Of a DNA stretch of 64,000 nucleotides, positions 33,064 through 42,724 are shown piece by piece (the stretch's first letter is position 1; the number at the start of each line of letters is the position of its first letter). Source of the DNA: Klebsiella pneumoniae (GTDB lineage Bacteria; Pseudomonadota; Gammaproteobacteria; Enterobacterales; Enterobacteriaceae); the NCBI RefSeq assembly GCF_000742135.1, contig NZ_KN046818.1, positions 4,469,447 through 4,533,446 of the forward strand, read 5' to 3'. The notes under the pieces are model-generated. The model had not been told where the DNA came from, did not search any database, and saw only the letters and a list, made by a program, of their open reading frames with translations. A program made the position numbers and the translations under genes.

Positions 33064-36000
33064 ATGGATAATACCTCTGGAGATTTTCCATGTAATAAGA
33101 TGGACACACGTAAGCAGTTACCGCTAACACCAAGTCAACAGGGGTTTTTATTCCATTCCTTAAAGGATAAGAAAAGGAGTAACTACCATGAGCATTTTAC
33201 ATGCATTTTTTCTCAGCATGTAGATAGCGCCCACTTCAAGTGGGCGCTGGAAACGTTATTTCGAAAGCATGAGTGTTTTCGCACTGATTATAACTGGGAG
33301 ATTGATGAGCGCCCTTGTCAGGTGGTGAAGACCGATGTGTTGCCGGATATATATGTGTTAGACTGTGAGCAAGAGGAAATACGTTTTCTACTAGCTAATG
33401 ATGACATTATCATTCCTGTCCCGCAGGATGACGGTATTGATGCTATAATTCCTCAACTGCTACAGGCTGATTTAAAATACCCATTTTCCTTGAAAACGAT
33501 CCCAGTCCGGGCCTACCTTATTCAGTCAACGAAAGAAAGTGCTTTTATACTATCATACCATCATATTGTGATGGATGGCTGGAGCTTATCCCTTTTCATT
33601 AAACAGTTGCTCCAACTCTATGGAGCGGCTGTGGTCAGTGGTGTGAGGGATGATAGCGCCATTATCCCCTCATCTCTGAAACCCCTTGTAGACACACTGT
33701 CGGCCCGACGTCACACCTTTCAGCACGAATATTGGGCTGCATATCTTCGGGAGGGAACACCAACTTGTATCGTGCCGCTGTCACAATATCACACAGATAC
33801 TGAAGCCGAGAACAATTCTTACGTTAATCAAACAAATCATGTGGAGATCAATTTTTCTCCGGATGTGTGTCAGAAAATACAGACGCTATGCAGCGATTAT
33901 CGTATCACCCCCGCAGTAATCTTCTATGTGGCTTGGGGCATCCTGCTACAACGTTGGTGCTATGCTGACGATGTGTTATTCGGCGCGACAATATCAGGGC
34001 GAAATATACCAATTGATGGTATAGAAGAAACACTAGGGCTATTTATTAACACGTTGCCGCTGCGTCTGCGTGATGATGGGGCGACACTGTTGCAACACTT
34101 ACAACGTATGCACCAAACACTAATAGCTCACTACAGCAATGAACATGATGCCTTAGCCAGCATACAACGGTTGGTACATAAAGAAGGTCATGCTGGTGAT
34201 CTTTTTAATACCTTAGTGGTGTTGGAGAATTATCCCGTTGATATGACATTATTGTCATGCGCGTCGCCCGTGGCAATTCGCCATCTCAGTGTACATGAAC
34301 AAACGCACTATCCGCTGACCTTGACCATCACTCAACAGAAGGGATTCCGTTTCAGTATTGCATATGCCCTTAACTACCTGACCAACAACATGGCGCAAGC
34401 GTTGCTGATGCACCTGAGTTATCTGCTTGAACAACTGGTGGACAATCCGCAGCGCCCCATTGCTGCGTTGGTAAACTTGTCCCCATGCCAGCAGGCGCAG
34501 GTACTTCAACCCTATCTGGAACGCATGGCATGCCGGGATTGGGATAGTCAATCCAACGTCATCGAACAATTTCATCAAGTTGCTGCGACTTCGCCAGCAC
34601 AGGTCGCAGTGGTTGATGAATTGTGCGCGTTGACCTATTCGGAGTTGGCAGCACAAGCTGAGCAGCTCGCGGCTTATTTGGTACAGCAGGGTGTTATGGT
34701 TGGCGATACTGTAGGCATAATTAGCGAACGCCGGGTAAACACCGTGGTTGCCATCATCGCCATCATGTTGATCGGGGCTGCTTATGTGCCCATCAGCCCC
34801 GACTACCCAGTGGGTAGGATGCAGGAAATTATTGATGACAGCGGCTTGGCGCTGTTGCTGGTACATGGCAAACCGCTAGATGCATTAAACGTTGCGCAGA
34901 GTGACCTCTGTGCATTTCCCGTCGCGCCCTCGGTGGTATTTCCGGTTATCACACCAGATTCTCGCGCTTATGTGATTTATTCATCGGGGTCGACGGGTAA
35001 GCCAAAAGGTATCGCGGTGGCGCACCGCGGTTTATTGCGCCTGATACAAGGCGACAGCCCGCTGAAGGTGGAGAGCGGTGAGACAACGCTGCTGACCTGC
35101 CCATTTGAGTTTGATGTTTCGGTGTTTGAGATGTGGTCTACCTTGCTCAACCACGGCAAACTAGTATTACTCAGCAAACAGGCATTACTTGATATCGATC
35201 ACATTCGCCGCACGATCGCTGATGAACAGGTGGCGCGCGCCTGGTTTACCTCATCCTTGTTTAACTCCTATGTGGCAGAAGGTGCCGATTTCTTCGGTAT
35301 GTTACAACACATTACGGTGGGCGGCGAAGCAGTATCTGCGTGGCATGTCAACGACGTGATGCAAAAATACCCGCATCTGGTGGTGACAAACGGTTATGGG
35401 CCGACGGAAAACACTATTTTTACCACCGCATACCGTTTCAACGGGTTGCAACCCGCCCGAGTCCCGATAGGATACGCGGTACCGGGCACCTCGCTCTACA
35501 TTACCGATCTCCATGGGCATTTGTTGCCTATCGGTGCCACCGGTGAACTAGCAGCGGGTGGAGTGGGGGTCGCCATCGGCTATCAGAACAACCCGGCGCT
35601 AAGTGCGACGGTTTTTGTCCCTGATCCTTTTATTCCCGGCGGTATGATGTACAAAACTGGCGATTATGCCCGGTTGCTGGATGATGGCTGTGTTGACTGT
35701 TTTGGGCGTAAAGACGGTCAAATTAAGATCAATGGACAACGAATTGAAACCGGAGAGATCGAGCAGCGCCTGCTGGAGTGCTCCGGCATTATCGAGGCGG
35801 TAGTGGTTCCTTACCGCGTACGTGAAACGCTGCATATTGCGGCAGTGGTCTGCGTCAATGATAGCTATGATGAGGTGGAAGTTCGAGGGCAATTGGCTGA
35901 CAGATTGCCGCCATTCGCTATTCCGGAATCCTTGGTGGTGGTGACGGAGATTGCAAAAAGCCATAGTGGCAAGGCCGACTTGACGCAGTTGCGGTATCTC

Positions 36001-39000
36001 CTGCCCGCAACTCAGTGCAACGCCGTGTCCACCACGATATCAGAGGTGCATAGTGACATGGAACATGCGCTGCATGCTATCTGGCAACGCGTACTTGATA
36101 GACAAGACATTGATAGCAATGCCTCCTTTTTCGCCCTCGGTGGCACCTCATTGGGTACCATCAGGGTTAAAGGGGATATTAAGCGGCAACTTGGCTTGGA
36201 GATTGATATTACCGATCTCTTTAAGTACCCAACGCTCACGGCGTTAGCACATTTTCTCGATACTGCCGTATCGCCGGAGGATGCAATTCCAACGCGTGCT
36301 GTTGTCTACAGCGACATGCCGGTGGCGATTGTCGGTATGGCGGGACGTTTCCCCGGTGCGGCGAATATTGCAGCGTTGTGGACGCTGGTTGTAGGAGGGG
36401 AATCGGGATTAACACTGTTCAGTGATGAAGAGTTGCGCGCGCATGGTGTGACACCTGACACGCTTAAACAAGCGAATTATATAAAAACCAAAGGGATTGT
36501 TGATGATCACGAATGGTTTGATGCGGATTTCTTTGGTTATACTCCCAACGAGGCGGAATGTATGGATCCGCAAATTCGCTTATTGCATCAGTGCTGCTGG
36601 CAAACTCTGGAACACGCTGGGTGCGATCCTGCCACCTTTACTGGTGCGATTGGCATTTATGCCGGACTGCTGACATCCCCCCACTGGCTTAATGCGGTAA
36701 TGCAAGACACTACCGACTCTACCGCCCTGTACAAGGCCAGTATCCTGAATATCCATTCCGTCACAGCATTGATTGCCCATGCGCTTAACCTCACCGGCCC
36801 TGCCGTGACGCTTGACACCGCCTGCTCCACTTCGGCAGTGGCTATCCACCAGGCCTGCATCGCACTACGTAACCGGGATTGCGATGCGGCATTGGCGGGC
36901 GGCGTTTCTATCGAGATGCCTGCGTACCGGGGCTATGAATATCATGAAGGCATGATCAATGCGCGAGATGGTGTCTGTCGTCCTTTCGATAGCCAAGCCT
37001 CTGGCACAGTCACCGGTGATGGCTTAGGAATGCTGCTGCTAAAACGTCTGGACGACGCGCTGGCGGATCGGGACTGCATCTATGGTGTGATCAAAGGTTC
37101 GGCGGTCAATAATGATGGCAATAACAAAATCGGCTATACCGCGCCGAGTGTGATCGGGCAATCAACGGTAATCCGCACCAGTTTGCGCCGTGCCGGTTTT
37201 GATAGCGACAGTATCGGATTGGTGGAAGCGCACGGCACCGGTACGGTGCTGGGTGATCCTATTGAGTTACGTGCGCTTAATGAGGTGTTTGGCCCAACAC
37301 CTGTTCCGTTTTGTGTGGTTTCAGCGCTGAAAAGTAATATTGGCCACCTCAACTCCGCTGCGGGAGTGGCGGGCGTCATCAAAACAACGCTCGCCCTGCA
37401 TCATCAAGTGTTGCCACCAACAGCGCACTTTCGCCAACTCAATCCTGCTATAGATCTATCGCGTTCTGCATTGTACGTTAACCAGCAAGTCCAACCGTGG
37501 CCGTCGACGCGTCCTCGTCGTGCACTGGTGAGCTCCTTCGGCATCGGCGGCACCAATGCCAGCATCGCACTAGAAGCACATCAACATGAGGACGATCCTT
37601 CAGCGACGGGGGTACGCGACAGCTATCTGTTGTTGTTCTCCGCTAAAACACCCGCTGCGTTAGAGTTGCGCGTGGCCTCCACACTGGAATATGTCAAGCA
37701 TGGAGTAGGGGTGCGCCTGCCGGATGTGGCTTATACATTGCAAACTGGACGCACAGCCTTTGACCATCGGCGGGCTTATTTGGTGAGTCGTGGGTCGAAA
37801 ATCGATCTCTCCTGTGCCACGATATTGCAAGCGGAAATCTTCAATGGTCAGCGCACGACAGCGGAGATCTGCTTCATGTTTCCTGGTCAAGGTAGCCAAT
37901 ATCACGGCATGGCCAGCGCGCTCTATGCTCATCAACCCATGTTTCGCCAGCACATGGATCGCTGCTTTGCTGCATTCCAACGCTATTCGACGGTCGATCT
38001 CAAGGCGTTGTTGTTTGACGATGAGGATACGCGGGATATTGATCAAACGCAGTTCACACAACCGGCGTTGTTCTGTGTCGAATACAGCCTAGCGCGCACC
38101 TTGATTGATCTGGGGATTACGCCGGACAGTATGATCGGGCACAGTCTGGGCGAGTATGTTGCGGCCTGTATTGCTGGCGTATTTACTCTTGAGGATGCGC
38201 TGCACGTCATTGAGGCGCGCGGACGTTTGATGCAGTCCATGCGTCCCGGTAGCATGATGGCGGTCTACCTTAGTCGCGAACAGTTGACCCCATGGCTAGC
38301 TGCAGAACGGGGTATTGAACTGGCGGCTAATAATAGCGCGCATTTTTGCGTAGTCGCGGGCGAGCAGGCGGCCATTTCCCGTTTGAGCACACGCTTAGTC
38401 GAGGGCGGGATACAGCACAGGCGCCTGAAAACCTCTCACGCATTCCACTCGGCCATGATGACGCCGATGCTGCACGATTTTGCACAGTTGCTGGGGCAAA
38501 TCCCGATGCACGCGCCGCACAAGCGCTTTATATCTAATGTAAGCGGTACATGGATTACTGAGGAGCAAGCTACCTCGCCGGATTACTGGGTGCAGCAAGT
38601 GCGCAACGCGGTGCTGTTTAGCGAAGGTGCGGCGCAACTGTTGGTACAACCCACGCTGTTTATCGAATGTGGGCCGGGTAATACGCTCTCTACCTTTATT
38701 CAAGGACATAACCAATACAGCGATCAGCCGACCCTGTTGACGCTACGCAAAGCCAACGCGGCGATCGATGATGAGCACATGTTGCATCGTACGCTGGCGG
38801 CGCTGTGGGTCAGGGGGGAGAATATTGATTGGAGACGCTTTAACCAGACGGCACTCGGCAAGCACATTCCATTGCCGGATTACCCCTTCGAACAGACTTA
38901 TTACTATCGCTATGGTGCTGCACTTTCCGGTTATCGCCAGTATCCAAATCCTCTGCGCCGTCCGCAAGATGAGTGGCTCCAGCGTGTGCTGTGGCGGATG

Positions 39001-42000
39001 CACGACACATCCTTGCGGGAGGCGTTCTATGCGCCGGGCGAATTGATCATCATTATTAGTGCTGACGGCGACAAGTTACAGCAGACGCTGATGAGTAGTG
39101 GTGTCGACAGCATCACAATGCCGCTGCCGATATCGTCAGAGGACGACGTGTGGGATAATGACCGTATTCTGATGCATTTCCACGACATCTGCGCACTTTT
39201 AGCACACAAAACCTACCGACAGTTACATTGCTTGTATGCTCCCGGTGCGGAGGCAGGATCATCGTTGACACAGTCGCTCTCGGGACTTTATCGTGTTGCT
39301 CGCTGGTGTATGCACAGCACCACGCCGCTGGCGTCCTTAACAGTATTGACCCATGGTGCGTTTCGCGTACAGGAAGAGGATAATCCCGAACCGACGCTGG
39401 CAGCGTTGTCGGGCGCAGTAAACGTGTTTGCCCAAGAGCTGCACCCGACCGAAGTACGATTGATCGATATCGATGCGCAGAGCAGTGATGAGAATCTGAA
39501 CTTGCTAACCCAGCGTCTGGCCCCGAAACAAGAAACGGTAATGGCGCTCAGGCAGGGGATGCTCTACCTGCGACGCTTTATCCCGACACGGCTGTTGGCG
39601 CACTTACCCCCTCAAACAGGGTGTATACCGGGCAACGTACTGTGGATTATCGGCGGTGAAAAGGGGATTGGCCGCATGATCGGCGAAGCGCTTGCTCAGC
39701 GTGAGGGAGTCCGTGTGGTACTGAGCAGCCGCACAGGTTATCACCATGAAGCGGTGCAGCAGGACGCATTAGACGTTATCCACTGCGACGTGACGCAGGC
39801 GGAGGCGGTTAGAGCTTGTCTGGCAACTCTGCTCGAACGCTATGGACGGTTGGATGGCGTGATTTTTGCTGCCGACGCTACCACCACATTGACACTGCAT
39901 CAATTGAGCGAATCTGCGCTACGCGACACGCTAACGGTGAAAGAACGGGGTACTGCTAATGTGCTGCATGCGTTAGCGCAACGGAATCTGCTGGATGAGC
40001 GTCTGCTACTGCTGTTCTGTAACTCGTTGGCTGCCGTGAATGCGGAGATTGGCCAGACAGGCTATGCTACCGCCAGCGCCTATTTGGATGCACTGGCACA
40101 GCAACTGCGTACCCGCTACAAGGTGAATGCGCTCAGTATCGGGTTGGATGCATTGCGTGAGCAGGGCATGTTGTTGGATGCTATAAACGGCAGTGAATAC
40201 GATGTCTTGCGTGGACTGCGCCCTTTGATGACGGGAACGTTGCTACAGGCTTATAAACAACAAGGGGCTGACGCCAGCTACTACGCGCGATTATCCCCCG
40301 AGTCCGATTGGCTGCTGGATGAGCACCGGATATCCGGTATCGCCACGCTGCCGGGAACCGGCTATCTGGCGCTGGCGTATGAAGCTCTGCGCCATTACTT
40401 TGTGCAAGACCAAATCTGCATTGATGAATTGGTCTTTTTGGCACCGTTGACTGTGATGGACAACTGCAGTGTTGACGTTTTTGTTGACATTTCACCTAAC
40501 GGGCAAGGAGTTAGTGTCGAGGTGAAATCAATGACGGAGCGCTTTAGTGGCACGTTAACAACCCATGCCAGAGGCAGGGCGACGCGTCTGATGGTAGACG
40601 ATAATGTTGTGTGCGATCTCACGGGGCTGATGCGCGAGATGCACACTATCACTCCTCCAACAAAGGAATTATCGAGCACGCATTTCCACTATGGGCCGCG
40701 CTGGCACAGCGTACAACAACTGTATGGCAATACCGCCCAGACTCAGGTTTTCGCAACGCTGGCCCTGCCCACCGTTGCCGCTAATGATACGATCGCACTG
40801 CACCCTGCGCTGTTGGACATCGCCAGCAGTGTTGTCGAACAACTGCCTGGTTTTCATACTGATTCGGTACCTTTCCTTTATCAGGATTTACGCCTGTACC
40901 GCCCGTTGCCGAACACCTTACATGTGGCGCTGACTGTCAATCGGCACGATGAGGAGGGTGACAGCTACGCTTTCACCCTCTACGACATGGCAGGCGAGAT
41001 GGTTGCCCGCTGTGCGGCAATGGTGAAGCACAAGGTACAGCTCCACATACAAGATGTCGATGACGACACGCGACTGCGCGTGCCCAGTGCCGATAACTAC
41101 CAACTGCGGCTGGCCGCTGAGGGGGAGGGGGCAGGAAAGCTAGCGTTGTGCCCTACGCCGCGCTTAGCGCTGGGGGATTCACAAGTAGAGATTGAGGTAC
41201 TGGCCACCGGACTGAACTTTAAGGATGTGCTGTTCACCACGGGATTGCTCCGGCAGCAGCCGGGTGAGGCTCCGCTGCAATTGGGACTGGAGTGCGCCGG
41301 ACGCATTACTCGCGTGGGTAAAAATGTCACTGAATTTGCCCCGGGAGAGGATGTTATGGCGGTGCTAAACGGTGGTTTTGTCCAGTACGCACGGGTAGAA
41401 AGCGATTGCGTAGTGAGAAAACCAGCCCATTGTCGCATCGAACAGGCGGCTGCGCTGCCTATCGCATACCTCACCGCCTATTACGCACTGGTGGTGCGCG
41501 CTAATTTGCAACCCGGAGAACGAGTATTGATCCATAGTGCGGCGGGGGGCGTTGGCTTGGCTGCGCTACATATTGCCAAACGCTGCGGAGCACAGATCTT
41601 CGCCACAGCAGGTAGCGAGCAGAAACGCGATTACTTGCTTTCGCTAGGCGTACATGCCGTAGCTGATTCACACGACGAACAGTTCGCTGCCACTCTGCTG
41701 ACCGCATCGGACGGACAGGGGATGGATGTGATCCTTAACTCCCTCACAGGCCGTCTGCTTGACGCTAGCCTCGCGCTGCTGGCACCGCTGGGCCGTTTTC
41801 TTGAGCTGGGCAGCAAGGACATTGTGGAAGACAAAGCGCTACCGATGCGTTTCTTCGCCCAAGGCGGCACCTTTATTCCGATTAATTTTCACGCGGCGCA
41901 TGGTGCGTTTAGTCGCTACCTGCAACAGATTGTCGCTTGGATAGATGATAACACGCTACCGCTCCTTCCATGCAAATCCGTACCATTGCCCGAGGTTGCA

Positions 42001-42684
42001 CGCGCCTTCGCCTCCCTGACCACGCCGCAGCATATTGGCAAGGTGGTGGTAACGCATCGCACTGCGGCAGGCATGGACCGGCTGAACGCCATGATAGCAG
42101 AAAGGCGCCTCGGCGGCTATGCGCTCAGCATGAGCAATGCCGAGGTGATGCGCCAATTGTGGCCGATACTGAACACTCGCAGTCCGTGGGCGCAACTGCT
42201 GCTCTCACCTCGGGCGATCGATAGATTAGCGCGGGGCAACCGGGTGGATCGCGGTGTACCGTCTGCCGCTAACGATACGATTACTCAGCAGACAGTGAAA
42301 AAGCGGCCCCGTCCGGAAATTGGCGTGCCTTACAGCCCCGCGACACGTGAAGTGGAACGCGTGCTCTGCCAAATCCTGGAAGAGTATCTGGGTCTGGATA
42401 GAGTAGGCATTGACGACAACTATGCCGAATTAGGGGCAACCTCACTCGATATGGTGCAACTGAGTGGGCAAATGGCGTGTCACTATCCGCAAGTGAGCGT
42501 GGTGTCGCTGTACAACCACGCCACCGTGCGCCAGCTGGCGACGTTTTGCCAGCCCCCGGAGGGCGAGTCAAATGCGCCATCACCACAGCCTGCAGTACAG
42601 ACGAATACGCGCGCGAATCAGATAGCAAAACGTGCTTTGCAAATTGCGAAAAATACTGCGCGCAGTCACACGTCTTTGCATTAA
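33064..42684 (+). CDS. clbB: colibactin hybrid NRPS-PKS ClbB
   Basis: A 3206-residue megasynthase started at the ATG at 33064 (AAGG nine bases ahead; GTG 33055 and ATG 33058 are alternatives). Domains in order: condensation (about 15-480; HHIVMDGWS), adenylation (about 515-930; YSSGSTGKPKG), carrier (LGGTSL near 1030), ketosynthase (1084-1510; DTACSTS, EAHGTGT, NIGHLNSAAG), acyltransferase (from about 1600; GHSLGEY), ketoreductase (GEKGIGR near 2195; GYATASAY), dehydratase (DEHRISGIATLPG near 2420), enoylreductase (HSAAGGVGLAAL near 2825) and carrier (LGATSL near 3120). In the known pathway it takes N-myristoyl-D-asparagine from ClbN, adds alanine and a fully reduced malonate unit. All catalytic residues checked are present. 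First gene of the rightward unit. Confidence 0.96.
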   Translation: MDNTSGDFPCNKMDTRKQLPLTPSQQGFLFHSLKDKKRSNYHEHFTCIFSQHVDSAHFKWALETLFRKHECFRTDYNWEIDERPCQVVKTDVLPDIYVLDCEQEEIRFLLANDDIIIPVPQDDGIDAIIPQLLQADLKYPFSLKTIPVRAYLIQSTKESAFILSYHHIVMDGWSLSLFIKQLLQLYGAAVVSGVRDDSAIIPSSLKPLVDTLSARRHTFQHEYWAAYLREGTPTCIVPLSQYHTDTEAENNSYVNQTNHVEINFSPDVCQKIQTLCSDYRITPAVIFYVAWGILLQRWCYADDVLFGATISGRNIPIDGIEETLGLFINTLPLRLRDDGATLLQHLQRMHQTLIAHYSNEHDALASIQRLVHKEGHAGDLFNTLVVLENYPVDMTLLSCASPVAIRHLSVHEQTHYPLTLTITQQKGFRFSIAYALNYLTNNMAQALLMHLSYLLEQLVDNPQRPIAALVNLSPCQQAQVLQPYLERMACRDWDSQSNVIEQFHQVAATSPAQVAVVDELCALTYSELAAQAEQLAAYLVQQGVMVGDTVGIISERRVNTVVAIIAIMLIGAAYVPISPDYPVGRMQEIIDDSGLALLLVHGKPLDALNVAQSDLCAFPVAPSVVFPVITPDSRAYVIYSSGSTGKPKGIAVAHRGLLRLIQGDSPLKVESGETTLLTCPFEFDVSVFEMWSTLLNHGKLVLLSKQALLDIDHIRRTIADEQVARAWFTSSLFNSYVAEGADFFGMLQHITVGGEAVSAWHVNDVMQKYPHLVVTNGYGPTENTIFTTAYRFNGLQPARVPIGYAVPGTSLYITDLHGHLLPIGATGELAAGGVGVAIGYQNNPALSATVFVPDPFIPGGMMYKTGDYARLLDDGCVDCFGRKDGQIKINGQRIETGEIEQRLLECSGIIEAVVVPYRVRETLHIAAVVCVNDSYDEVEVRGQLADRLPPFAIPESLVVVTEIAKSHSGKADLTQLRYLLPATQCNAVSTTISEVHSDMEHALHAIWQRVLDRQDIDSNASFFALGGTSLGTIRVKGDIKRQLGLEIDITDLFKYPTLTALAHFLDTAVSPEDAIPTRAVVYSDMPVAIVGMAGRFPGAANIAALWTLVVGGESGLTLFSDEELRAHGVTPDTLKQANYIKTKGIVDDHEWFDADFFGYTPNEAECMDPQIRLLHQCCWQTLEHAGCDPATFTGAIGIYAGLLTSPHWLNAVMQDTTDSTALYKASILNIHSVTALIAHALNLTGPAVTLDTACSTSAVAIHQACIALRNRDCDAALAGGVSIEMPAYRGYEYHEGMINARDGVCRPFDSQASGTVTGDGLGMLLLKRLDDALADRDCIYGVIKGSAVNNDGNNKIGYTAPSVIGQSTVIRTSLRRAGFDSDSIGLVEAHGTGTVLGDPIELRALNEVFGPTPVPFCVVSALKSNIGHLNSAAGVAGVIKTTLALHHQVLPPTAHFRQLNPAIDLSRSALYVNQQVQPWPSTRPRRALVSSFGIGGTNASIALEAHQHEDDPSATGVRDSYLLLFSAKTPAALELRVASTLEYVKHGVGVRLPDVAYTLQTGRTAFDHRRAYLVSRGSKIDLSCATILQAEIFNGQRTTAEICFMFPGQGSQYHGMASALYAHQPMFRQHMDRCFAAFQRYSTVDLKALLFDDEDTRDIDQTQFTQPALFCVEYSLARTLIDLGITPDSMIGHSLGEYVAACIAGVFTLEDALHVIEARGRLMQSMRPGSMMAVYLSREQLTPWLAAERGIELAANNSAHFCVVAGEQAAISRLSTRLVEGGIQHRRLKTSHAFHSAMMTPMLHDFAQLLGQIPMHAPHKRFISNVSGTWITEEQATSPDYWVQQVRNAVLFSEGAAQLLVQPTLFIECGPGNTLSTFIQGHNQYSDQPTLLTLRKANAAIDDEHMLHRTLAALWVRGENIDWRRFNQTALGKHIPLPDYPFEQTYYYRYGAALSGYRQYPNPLRRPQDEWLQRVLWRMHDTSLREAFYAPGELIIIISADGDKLQQTLMSSGVDSITMPLPISSEDDVWDNDRILMHFHDICALLAHKTYRQLHCLYAPGAEAGSSLTQSLSGLYRVARWCMHSTTPLASLTVLTHGAFRVQEEDNPEPTLAALSGAVNVFAQELHPTEVRLIDIDAQSSDENLNLLTQRLAPKQETVMALRQGMLYLRRFIPTRLLAHLPPQTGCIPGNVLWIIGGEKGIGRMIGEALAQREGVRVVLSSRTGYHHEAVQQDALDVIHCDVTQAEAVRACLATLLERYGRLDGVIFAADATTTLTLHQLSESALRDTLTVKERGTANVLHALAQRNLLDERLLLLFCNSLAAVNAEIGQTGYATASAYLDALAQQLRTRYKVNALSIGLDALREQGMLLDAINGSEYDVLRGLRPLMTGTLLQAYKQQGADASYYARLSPESDWLLDEHRISGIATLPGTGYLALAYEALRHYFVQDQICIDELVFLAPLTVMDNCSVDVFVDISPNGQGVSVEVKSMTERFSGTLTTHARGRATRLMVDDNVVCDLTGLMREMHTITPPTKELSSTHFHYGPRWHSVQQLYGNTAQTQVFATLALPTVAANDTIALHPALLDIASSVVEQLPGFHTDSVPFLYQDLRLYRPLPNTLHVALTVNRHDEEGDSYAFTLYDMAGEMVARCAAMVKHKVQLHIQDVDDDTRLRVPSADNYQLRLAAEGEGAGKLALCPTPRLALGDSQVEIEVLATGLNFKDVLFTTGLLRQQPGEAPLQLGLECAGRITRVGKNVTEFAPGEDVMAVLNGGFVQYARVESDCVVRKPAHCRIEQAAALPIAYLTAYYALVVRANLQPGERVLIHSAAGGVGLAALHIAKRCGAQIFATAGSEQKRDYLLSLGVHAVADSHDEQFAATLLTASDGQGMDVILNSLTGRLLDASLALLAPLGRFLELGSKDIVEDKALPMRFFAQGGTFIPINFHAAHGAFSRYLQQIVAWIDDNTLPLLPCKSVPLPEVARAFASLTTPQHIGKVVVTHRTAAGMDRLNAMIAERRLGGYALSMSNAEVMRQLWPILNTRSPWAQLLLSPRAIDRLARGNRVDRGVPSAANDTITQQTVKKRPRPEIGVPYSPATREVERVLCQILEEYLGLDRVGIDDNYAELGATSLDMVQLSGQMACHYPQVSVVSLYNHATVRQLATFCQPPEGESNAPSPQPAVQTNTRANQIAKRALQIAKNTARSHTSLH

Positions 42685-42724
42685 TCCGGGCGCCTCCTCG
42701 CCCTGAAGAAAGGTAATGAAGTTT